A program made the translations under genes and the position numbers. Shown in pieces: positions 1-12,200 of a stretch of DNA of 64,000 nt. Every line of letters starts with the position of its first letter. The first letter of the stretch is position 1. The DNA is taken from positions 290,433 to 354,432 of the forward strand of contig NMRA01000211.1 of the NCBI GenBank assembly GCA_002633005.1, in the 5' to 3' direction. This DNA comes from Phoronis australis. Its lineage: Eukaryota > Phoronida > Phoronidae. Under the pieces are notes generated by a model. The model worked only from the letters and a program-made list of their open reading frames with translations, had not been told where the DNA came from and did not search any database.

Positions 1-294
1 TGCATTCAAACTAAAATTTATTCCACTGAGAATATAGGGCACATGAAATTACAAGATCATAAACCAAAAATTAACGTTTAGTAATTTGACCATTCACCAT
101 TAAAAACAGATTTCAGATTCAATCTTACTGAGACTAGAGGCGATGTCTAGGCTAGGAAAGAGATCAATAGTTACTGCTGAATACAGTAGAATAGAATTGT
201 AGGTCTTCTTATGCGCCAAAAGCAAAACGGCAGAATAGGTAATAGACTAGTTCATTAGACAGAGTTCCTAGTTGGTGCAGCATTAAATACTGAC
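1..294 (-). other. Intron of TP53BP1 running off the window
   Basis: This AT-rich sequence follows the donor of the last visible exon (GTCAGT, read on the minus strand). No coding block or splice-consistent exon was found in it. Confidence 0.5.
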
Positions 295-3200
295 CTGCTG
301 GGTTGAGACTGGGGCACCTGAATCAACAGGGTTGTCTTTAGTAGTAGTTTTCTGTTTCTCCTGCGAAGAGTCAAATGCGTAAACAGATGGAAACCTTAAC
401 CAAAGTACAATGACTTAAATAATTTGTTTACATAACTAAATCTTTATTATGGTCTGGTATACGTACACAAGAAAATTACCTATTGTGTGTTTTCAGCTTA
501 CAATAATTCTGTATGTTGTCAGCTTTCAATAAATTTGTATGTAATATGGATATTTTCATCAATTTAGCAAGTTACAGTACCAATAGACATCTAGATAAGA
601 AGCCACATGGATTTTTGTCCTACTTCCCTAGATGTCGTGGTGCAAAGTTTTCACTGCATAGGGAAAATTCACCACCGGTTTGTAAAACTTTATGCTTGTT
701 TTCCACCTTCAAGGCTATAAACTGTATGAGAGGTTAAGCAACAAGATTTTAGTCCCACTTTTCCGCTACGTTTGGAAACTCGAAAGTATCCAATTTACAA
801 AAACTCCAGACTTGTTTCATGAAAGTAATTTTGAGACTCAAGACAGAAACTTGGTATTGCACTCGACACAACTATTTTAGAAAAATAATTAAATCTCACA
901 CGACCAAAAGTGCAAAGTTTTTGAGAATATACAAATACTTGCTAGCAAATAGGATGCAATAAGTAACAGCTAACCTTCACCATTTGTCTCTTGCTATCCC
1001 CTCGTTTGAGTACTTCCTGAAATGCTTGTCTGTCCCTTTCTGACTGTGACAGCCTGTACTCGTATGGATCTCCAGTTTTACCGACTTCCTCTGCCCTCAG
1101 TGGAAGACTCTTTGTACCTTCCAACTCCTGCGACTTTTCCCCTGGCTTGTGACTGACCCGAGACAAAGCATCTCTATAAGTGACTTCCCGTGGTTCTGAC
1201 TGATCGATGTCTTGCACTGGAGGGTCCCGTTGTGATGGGTTAGCTATGTCTGGTGGAGGGGTTTCATACCGGGTGAGGGAGTAGTCTTGAGTGGCCTGAA
1301 AGGGTAAGACAAAAAACAGATTGGCATTTTCTCAAATTAAAAGAAGAAACTTAAGAAATACACTGGCTCTGGAACTGATATGAAAGCACCCAAAATAAGA
1401 ATACATACACAAGTAGAGAAAGAAAATATATTTTACTACAACAAACAAAATAAACAGTGAAATAAAAATGTTAAACTTAAAACCTGAACAGACAGAAATA
1501 ATAAGTTTATTTTTCATATTAGCTAGGACATGAGAATACTAGCACTGGGATATGATTCTCAAATAAACAAATGGTTTTTGTCTTTAGTCATAAGGCAGAA
1601 ATCTGACTACAAATAGCCAATAGTTGATTTTTGTCTCGAAGCATCTTGTATTCTTTCTAGTCTAGAAGACTACGGATTTCTATCTTTTGAAGATTTTCTG
1701 ACTTTCTGCCTTAGTCTGTTTTCGTGCAACAGGTCAAGCCATCTGCAAATTGATTTTTAGCCTCAAGTCAAAATACAAAAGTCAATAAACTCTTCGAGTA
1801 ACAGGTCCTTGATCTCCACTCACTCCAAAATTTTGTGATTAATGGCTACGTGAAATGATACATGAGCAAATACACACAATTCCCTAAGCAGTTTAAGGCA
1901 CCAGTTTAATCATACAAAGTGTTTTTTGATGAGAATGTACTTACTCCAGAGTAAACATTCTCAACCCCCGCTGTCATTTCCCATAACGTCTGCTTGTTGG
2001 AGCTATCTTGTGAAGTGGCAGGAAAGTTAATCCTTTCCACTGCACCACGTGTCTGGGAACTCACACAGCCACTGGAGAAGTAATCCTCACTGAAACAGAT
2101 CTATCTTTTCACGAAAACCAATGGCTGGCACTGACATTTTTCGGCAATTTATGGTAGCCAACGAGAATCTTTTACAATGTGGAAAAGAATGGTTACAAAA
2201 ATTGCACTGTTGTTTTCTCAAGTCTACTATCAAGAAAGTGACCCCGTAACATGGTTGGAGCACATTCCAATACGTAACCAAAAGAAAATTTTCAACTTGA
2301 TGGCAGCATATAATAAATCGTAACAATTGTTTCTACTTTAATACATGTACTAGAGTTTCTGAGCTTGTAAATAAACAGTCCTTATGTGACTGACTGCCTG
2401 ACTGAACAACATTAAAAAACATTGAATTATTAACATCCTTCTAAATATTACTCGGAGTGAAGAAATCAGCCAAATGACTGAAGTGTTCACAAAGCTCAAC
2501 TCTTCGTTGCAGTTAAGAGTAATATTCAACATTGCCAATAGTTTTCGTTGCCTACAGCATGAAAACCCCCAGGCCTGACTCACATTAGTGACAAGTTAAA
2601 AAAACAAAAACATGACATTTAAATAAAACAATCAAGGTTTTAACAGTTAGAGCTAGTCTTCACTCAGGTAAGCCATGCTCAAATGAGATAAAAAATAACA
2701 GCCAACTAACTGCACATTACTAAAGGAACACCAAAATAAACTATTCTCAGACATGTGGCTAGTCACATGTACTTTGCAAGTACATATATGAAAGTCTTCC
2801 AGAGCAAGGGTTCACAAACCTGTCGTTAGATGGGGCTATAGGTCGAGCTCGTCTACGTTCCTTCTTTGGCGAATTTTTGACCTTCACAAAGACAGAGGGC
2901 TCTGCATGCACACTGACTTGGCTGGTGACAGAGGGACCTACAGTGAGAGGTAAGAATGACTTACAATAAATTAATACAAATCACATTGAACGCCCAATTC
3001 ATTGCAACTTTCTCTGGTTCAGTGGCCTTCTAGACAACACACCCACACACACACAACCATTTTGCAAATTTCAATCGCCACTCAAATCATCAATGAAACA
3101 GGATGATCCAACACATTGAACACAACTGAATAACATAAATATAACAGCTTACACTCCAATCGGAAGTGAGGTTCAGATGCCTGTTGACTGAACTCTGTAG

Positions 3201-6200
3201 CAGGCCCTTCCTCCTTTGCCACGTCCACATCCTCCACTTGAGTTTGTGATCCATCGACATCCATGGGCTCATTGGCACGGTCTTCATTTTCAGCCACATG
3301 GCCCTGCGTCTGGGTGGGAGTCAGACGAAGAGACCAAGCATGCTGTGTAGCCGGTACATCTCTCTTTTCAGGGTGATCTGCAAGAGTGAGTTCTAAGGTC
3401 ACGAAATGACAAGTATTTTACCACGATTCAAAATATTCTACCACACTTGGCTTGCATCTCTTGAACACAGTATTTAATGACTTGAGTAAAGAGATATTTT
3501 AATACTTCAAAAAACCCATAGCAAATTTTTACCTTTCAAAAGGCAAAACTTAAGTTATAATCAGGGCTTGGATTCAAATCTTCCACATTTTCTTTTCTTC
3601 TTTAATACAAACTCAAGGTACTAATTGTCTATCATCCTGTGTTCAAGTACATTGTAGTTTTAAGTAGATGACTAACTAATACTAGTTTGCACTTGATGAC
3701 GTAAACATTGATTCAAAGCAATAAGTTCGAGTGTGACCTTCAAATTTTGAGTTTATAAACAAAATCTCGAGTTTTTATTAGAGTTTGTTGTTTCAATCTA
3801 GGAATAACCAAGTTCGAACGTGGACTAGAAACTACGTTACCACAAAGTGTTCATTAGTACATAGTAATAGACACTTATTCTGAGTTTGCATTAAAGCAGA
3901 ACCAAAAAATAATTTTGAGAGCTAATTTATAGTTTGGAGATTAGACCCAGGCCCAGAAGAGCAATGAAGACACTCTATGTACTGTCACTTTGGTGAGGAC
4001 ACCATTGTATCATCTTATCGAGTGAATTATATATTATCTTGGTGTCAGAAAATCTACCCAAAAGAGGTTAAAACAAAAAGTTTGAGGAAAAACGCAGCAA
4101 ATGAAGGCCAACTTTTAGCAAACATTGACATGTTTTACTACAGTGTTTCACTGGGACTCAAGAACAAAGAGCAATACCGTGTTATGAACAGAGTTGGGCA
4201 TATAAAAGTGAATTCATCTAAAAGTGTACGACTATACCATGACACAACGTTTGCAGCCACAGTGACAGTAGTGCCGAGTCACGTGCGATGGTCCAGCACT
4301 CAGTCATCTTCCATATCCTGCTGATCAAGGCAATATTTTTCACAACATGAACATCAAATTTACAACCTTCAGCAATAAAATAGCAAAAGCTCAGCTGTCC
4401 AGATCAACGTTTATACCAGACTACCTCTGGTGGGCTCATCAAAACAGATATTATAAGCCGATACCCAAATGAAATATTTCGCTACCTACCGTGAAAAGCC
4501 GTCTTAGTAACCAAGGATGTGTCCATAATCACTGCAGTGGCACTGGTATTCTGAAATAGAAATTAATGCAAGAGTGGAGAGAAAATTAAACTACAACCAT
4601 AACACGAGTGGCAGGTCTCTAGTAAGGTAGATGTACAGAGGGTAAACATAGATGGAACATTGGTTAAGAGGCCCATCAAGTGGTGCAGACAGCCTAGACC
4701 TATACCTAAGCTACATTACAGCTTTTTCTGGTGCAGTAGCCAGAACAAATATGAAAATCCGATCATAATTTCTCCATGATTAAGTGGTCCAGGTAGACAG
4801 CATCCATTAACACAACACACATGACAAATATCTACCTCACTTCCAAATAGTTACCTTAATCCAATGGATACTCCTGAGTGGGTGCACAAAAATATGTGAA
4901 TGACGGCCTTACCTCAGTTTCATGGATTGCATCCTCAGCCAGGTCCTTATCACCGTTTGACTCACGATCATGTGTCTTTGAGGAGTCACTACTCAGGGAC
5001 GGGTCAGGTAAAGGTTGCCCTTGCTAGAATAAAATGAATAGTATTACATTCCCCAAGGATAAAGAAGTGCTTAGTGACACCTGTAGGCATTTGTTGAAAC
5101 TCCCCTCTGACGTAAGACATCATCTGCTGTGAGATGATAACAGAACTCTAACAATGTCTCAAGATATCAAAACAAATTTTGCAACAACAATGTCATACCC
5201 AGGCTCACTGACTTACCTACATGTATTTGATTGTCAATATACAAGCCCGTCATTCAGTGAATGCTTAGATGCTCCATTGAAATACAAGGAAGCAGGACAA
5301 TAAGTTCACGCGGACACGGAGTCCCTTTACTAGTGACCTTTTGAACAAGCGACCAATTTTAAATTTTCTAATTAACTAGGCTACACACTTTATAATAAAA
5401 GTAAAATCCACAGAAAACTACTAATTTCCGTGGTGACTGCCAATGTAGACACACATAGTGGGAACATATACATACAGTTATTGCATTAAAACGTAGTTGG
5501 TATCACTCCAAACTTCAAAGTAGTTTTTTGCTCACAACTCTCCAACTATCACAGACTGTTTTAAAATAATACTGTAAAATAATAAAACGTAGACCTTGAG
5601 CCATCCAGGAATGTTCATAATATTAAAGTTGAAACTGGTCTGTTGGATTACCTTTTTTGATTTCCTAGATCTTCCGAGACCTCTTGTCTTCTTCGGTGGG
5701 ATGTTGACTGTGATGAATCACATGACCAGTTCCCATAATTCATCACAGTGAACATCCAATCGAAAAAGATGACAGCTCTCGGACATCAAAAAGGTAATCC
5801 AGCAGACCAGTTTCAATTTTAATATTACCAATAATGTAAAATCCTCAATTTAGTATGGTCTTAAGACATAGAGAAAATTAAATTATAACTGTTTTTAGAC
5901 ATATCGAAGAACACTTTTTCTTTCACAAGCACGCATGATGACCAAGGACTGTCAATGTTGCAAACTTATCAAGACAACTGTCAAGCATTAGGATAATAAT
6001 TCACTTTCCACTATACAAACTTAAGGACAGCAGTGATCGATATAATGACTCGTCATCGTAATCCAAACGTTGGAACAGAAAAGTCACCTAACTCCATACA
6101 CTACCCAGCAGTTCAACAAAATGCTCTTTTCTCGTTACTATCAATGATATTGGCCATTGTCTGAACCAGTTCAAATATGGAAATGTGTGATATTTACACA

Positions 6201-9200
6201 AATTTTACCACAATTACCTGAACATCTTGCGACTGCAAAGTAGGAGAGCTAGGTACAATGTGAGGTGCTGAAGTATAACCCTCCTGAGTTGGCGGGATGC
6301 AGTCGTCGTCATCAGAATGTCTGCGGGGAAAATATAACAAACAGCTCTAGAATAGGGACGTAAATCAAATACTGAATGAAGACAGACGATGAATTGTATT
6401 TTTTAATTCCTAAGTGAACCAAAATACCCCCAACTGATGTGGTGAAAAATCTATTACACTATAAAAAACATAAAATACGCTTTAAATCATAGTGAATTTT
6501 TGTTCTGAGATTCATTCAAACAACTTGACTAGTCGACAAAGAGATGGTCAACAGTGTAAGACCGTGCACTGATATCTTACAAAATTTGTCAGATGTGACA
6601 TACATATTACCCTTTCAGATAGGTTTTGACCTGCATACTTTCTTGCAATAGGCTGTTCCCAGATTGCAGAGCGACACTTAAACCTTGGGGTATATATTCA
6701 CAATGCTGACAAATACACGAAGCAGTTCTTTAGCCCCGTTTTCATGCTATTAGAGTTTCTCATGTGATTTGTTGGCGCCCTGGTTTTTTCAAGTTTTACT
6801 CGGTTGGGTTAAATGTATTTGACCTTCCAATGTCACCATAGTTTTACTGCAGTGCTCTGGGCTGTAACTCCGACAGCAGGAAATTGGATACACTTGAAAA
6901 GTATCCTAGCAATCAGTTCGACATTAGTAAAACGAAGCCAATATAACAATGTGTTTTTCTACCTACAGGACAAAGGAGATTTCTATCCAAGACTGCACTA
7001 TTGTTTTCCTTTGAGCCTGATTATTGATGTAAAAACATGGTTTAATAGTGTAGTTATTTAGAACAACTAGTGTGAAGCAGGGAAACAAAATCTTAGACCC
7101 GTGTCCTTGCCCATTTGAATAGAGAAAATAAAAAATGTTATCCACACAGAATTTTTGAGCAATTTTGCCTACTCAAACAAAAATGCCAGCACGACTAACA
7201 ACACAGAATACGTACAATTTCTGATGCGTTGTGCGTTTTATTTGTTAGAAGGTGTGATCAAGCTCTTTCCAAAAAGATATATTTTTTACTTTATTTGTCC
7301 CCACAAGTACATTAAACAATGTTTCAAAAAAGGCCCACACCCAGACCAACAGACACAAAACCCATCATAAAAATCCCTAGACCTAGCTTCAATATGGAAT
7401 TGACACCTCGGTGTCCACTTGTGTGAAACTGGCTTTAGATGATTCCGACTGGAATTTAAAGGACCGCCATGGAACCGAATACGCCCAAATTGGAAAGCGT
7501 GCCAACTCATCACTTACAGGAAATCATCGCAAGTCTCAGGGGCCAACACTGTATTGAGAGGTCGGTGTTCACCAGTTTGAACAGCAGTGCTAGTGGACTC
7601 TGGTGAACAACCTACAAGATGACAGAAAAAGGTTGAAACTTGCAAAGCATAAGAGAACCCAACACACCTGTTAGGATAATAGAGCGCATTTAAGACAGGA
7701 TGCTACTGGAAAATTAATGACAAACGATTACAAGTCATAGACAATTTTCCATGACAACATCACTTTTGACATCCAAACATTCATTAAGCAGAAAATTCAT
7801 AACACAGGTGAATACAATCAGAAGTGAAATAGTGACCCATTTTGTAAAAGCCGATGGACCAAGACTCAGTAAACAGGAATGCAACGAGCAGTGTGTGTGT
7901 GTGTGTGCCTGCGTGTGCCTGTGTGTGCGTGAGTGCCTGTGTGTGCAGCTCTCGAGTGTCTGGCTCTTCATTTCTAGATGGTGCTATGCAAACCATGATT
8001 CAACACAGTACTTGGCCATGACAGTCTTCTTTTCCACCTTTCACCACAAGAGGTAAAGAGTTGTTTTTTCAACAAAAGGCAGATTTACAACAGCTTTAAC
8101 ATTACGTTTCAACAGCGCCATCTGGAAGGCACTACGCAGTGTTTGTCCACGACATGCAGTACTCTTTCTCACCTTTCTGATCGTCTCCGTGAAACATATC
8201 CTCTTGAGACTCCGATATCTTATGCAGGCTAGACTCTTTCACACGAGTGAATGCAGACGTACCCGATCTGAAATGACAGCAATGCGAATAAATACCGTAA
8301 TACTCTCCTTATAACTCACACATCATCGGAGGTCATTTCTCCGTCCAATTTTTTCCAAGGAAAACTATGCACAACACTTGTCAATTCTATAACTAAATTT
8401 TCTTAGCCGTAAAAAGAATTTTTGGCATTATCTAAAGAGTCATGGTAAATTAACCCGAAACTCAATTTTAATAAAACACCATTAATTGAAAATCAAACCA
8501 AAATTTATCATTGCTCCACCATAAAATGCATGACATACAGAAATTTTAAACGCTTATGGCAAAGAACACAACAGTTATTGGCTACAACTAGATCAGTCAC
8601 TACGAATGGAAGCTATACATACATAAAACTTGTCTTCTTTTGGTCATCGCTGGAGGAACTACTTGTCACCTGGTCACTGCTGGCGTAATCTACCACCCCT
8701 TCACGCGGATGTGCTATGGTAGAAAAAATAGTGCATTTATGACACTACAAAATCACTATAAAACATCACATGGTCTGATTAAGTGCGATACAATAGATAA
8801 CTGGACAAAATTTCGTTCCCCCGTCATGAGGGGTAATGACTAGTCGTCACCAGTCATTCTCAGTCGTCTGATGATGAACTCTAAAAGCACTCAGCTGTAA
8901 TGACTGTCCAATTACTTTTGACTTAGTGTGGTACTTGTAAATACACAAAATGCACCAAGAGTGGCATAGGTGAAATAATATCCCACCATCTCGGTTGCCA
9001 CTCAAGGAACGTTTTGTATTTACTCCATACACTTCAAACTCTTAGTTTCTTTTAATTTTTCGACAGATTTTCAAAATACTTAACCCAGCCTGTTCACATG
9101 GCGGATCACAACCTATAGCACTTATGTGTTATGTTAAGACTTTAATTTAGTTATAGAGAAATCATTATATTTAATACTTTATTACTTTAGAAGTGATAAC

Positions 9201-12200
9201 AAAGACAAAAACAATGCTAATTGTGCATTGGACTTGTAACATTATCTGAAAATAACAACATTGTAGCCACTGAGTTGCCTGAGTTGTAGACGATACGGTA
9301 TATATTTAGCAAACAAAACTGAGATAGAAGTATTCTATAAATAACAGTTTTGTACCAGATGTTAACTTTGGGACCTCGTTGCATATTTATTGTTATTTAT
9401 ACTGCTGTAAATTTATTACATTAAACTGTTTTGATGATCGAGCAGCTAATGTCGAGTAGACATTGACCTACTTTTTGAACTTTCCATGTCAGAGGACACT
9501 GTTAAAGTAGTCCCGGGAGCGCAATACGGAAAACAATACCACATGGACGTATTGCAGTCAACTTATTCAAAGCATATGGGATAAAAAGATTATTTCATAT
9601 GCAATACTAAAAACTAGAATTGAAAACGCTAATATGAAAAACACTCTCAGACAGACAGGAGACTGCTAAAGCAGTAGTATTTCATTAACCAATGAATATG
9701 TAAATCAATTAATGCCTACAGTACAGGTCACAAATTTTAATCTGACCGATCGGAAACTAGTCAAATAATTTTTAGCAGATTGGAACTTGACAGCATATCT
9801 GACATCAATAGAGATTCTGGAATACTTCTTTTCCATCAGCGTCACTGTAATAAAGAAATGTTGCTTCACTGCATGCACAAAAATTTAGAAACGACTCGTA
9901 GAAGACCACTGGTTCTCTGGACAGCGGTGGCGACACAACTGGTTGATGACAAGTCCCCAATTTGGTGATTGATGACCAGTTGGACAAAAAACGTGACCTA
10001 CACTGTACAAATGACATAATATCTTTGGTGTTATAACCCTAAGTTGAAGATGCATACATTTTTGATGCGCAGACAAGGGACATTCCAGGAACACAAATCG
10101 GCTTCAAAGAGTAATTTTTTTAAACCAAGATTTGCAAAGCAGCTTGAAATATAAACTAAAATTTTATTAGTGAAACTATGTTTCCAAATAATCATTTAGT
10201 ATTTACATCAATGTAGTTGTTGTCTTAATAGGTGATTTATCATTAATATATTTTTACTGAAGTCAAATGGTAGACAGCACATACTGATTCCGTAAAACCT
10301 TACAGTAGACCTAATGCAGCAACAGACACAGCATTGTTTATGACAGGGCATAAATATAAAGTAGATGGTTACCAAGCATTCCATGAAGCTCATTCTCACC
10401 AGACACTGGCCCTTCAGCTCGTGGCACAATAATCTGGCCATGCCCCTCAGTGTCACTCACAACAGCAGTAGGTGCGTCAGAGATCCCGCCCCCAGAACCA
10501 CTGTCATTAGATTCGCTGCAAAAATAGTAATCTACGCAATCAACATTAGAGTAATGTAGATTGTTGATAAGGACTCGCCAAACAGCAAACATACGAAAGG
10601 TAATTTTAGTTTAAAACATTCCCACACAATAGCGCTAATAATCTCAAAATTGGCATTAGTGAGCCAGCGGAAATCAGAAATTTGGCACCTGCAGTCCTCT
10701 CTATGACACGAACATTTGAGAGGCAGGTGCTAGACAATCAGACAGACAGATTTCAAAAGTTCACCACTACTCACAAGAATGACAGATTTGCAATGGTATT
10801 GCTCACATGGCACTGGCGACTGGTGCCACCTGCCTGTGTAAAGAGGTACTACTTCTGTGTAGTGGGTCGCACAGCTAAATACGGTAAAGTTTCCAGTAAA
10901 TCAAACAAAAATAATGGCCGAAATTCTTAATTTTTTGAGCGCTAACTATATTACCAAAAAAGTTCAAAATTTTGTCTTATGCTTGTTGATGACAGCTGTA
11001 TTATATGAAGTTTTCAAACAAACGAGTAGAATTATCTACCTGCTTGTTGAAAATTTGGATTAAACAAAATGGTACTGTTCCACCACACTGCATTCTAATT
11101 TAAAGAAACTTTACCGTACGTTTGAATCTATACAACAAGAACTACTTCTAGTGAGCTGAGGCACCCTGGAGTCATTTTATACAAAAATAAAATTTCCTAC
11201 TTATCCACAAGTCAAAGTTTCCATGAGAACATCACTGCACCAACACATACGTCATTCAAAATTCTGTGTAGAAGTTAAGAGCTCACCTTACTGCTACAAC
11301 CCCGTCATCGTTCAAAGGAATTCCTTCTGGTATTCTAAAAGTTAAGTTATATACAAACGCTGTCATTCAATTTTCAAGTTTTCCATGCAGTCAAACTAAA
11401 GATATATTCTTCAGTAACAAAATAAGACAACAAAGCAAGAGTGAACCAAACTACTCACAAATATAGTGAGTTTGGTTTTCGGCAGTCACCAGGTGGCGTG
11501 ACTGTCTTATCCACGAGTCGGCTCACCTAAAACTGCTAATCAACATATAGTAGAAATAGCAGTTTGTCTGCTCAAACTGCAGACTAGAGGTACAAATTAC
11601 GATAAAGTGAAGCACAAGAGCTTATCAAAAGCATTGTGTGATAGGCCTAATTTTAGAAAGACAGGGTCACTCACATAATTCTGAATCGAATCATTCAAGT
11701 GAAGATTGTTTTATTGCGCCTAACTCAGCTTCCCAAATTGTTTACCTCTTCCTCACTGCAACTCCCTATGCAACAGTAAAACTCTTCAAGAGACATTGTC
11801 AGGGTAGGAAAGCCAACAATGAAAAGAATTAGATGAATGGAGATAGACAAGCATTTAGTTTTACTACTTACTCGGTAGAAGAGTTTGTTGATGCTGTTTC
11901 AACGGCCAACACTTCAGAAGAATGCACAGAGCCGTCGTCTGACATCGTTACTGAGCGACCTGTAAGAAACCACACAGAATGGTACCATGATCACAAAAAC
12001 AGCGAATGAAGTGTCCCTGGAAATTCTAGCATATCCGTCACAGTTAAAGCTTGTGATAAATGTTCACGCCCATTCTTTCATCTTATCAAATCTGTATGTA
12101 CGACTGACATTGTTGTGTGGTAAATTCTCACCAATTATGTGCACAATATGGCCGACAAGTGAAACTGTATTGTATCATTTTTTCCCACCAAACGTGAAAT

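Noticed and set aside
3977-4324. 115-codon plus-strand open frame in TP53BP1 intron 10
   Set aside because: No splice context, no family resemblance, and the frame lies antisense in an intron; chance open frame.
7735-8056. Overlapping open frames on both strands rich in Cys/Val or His/Thr
   Set aside because: Produced by the TG microsatellite.
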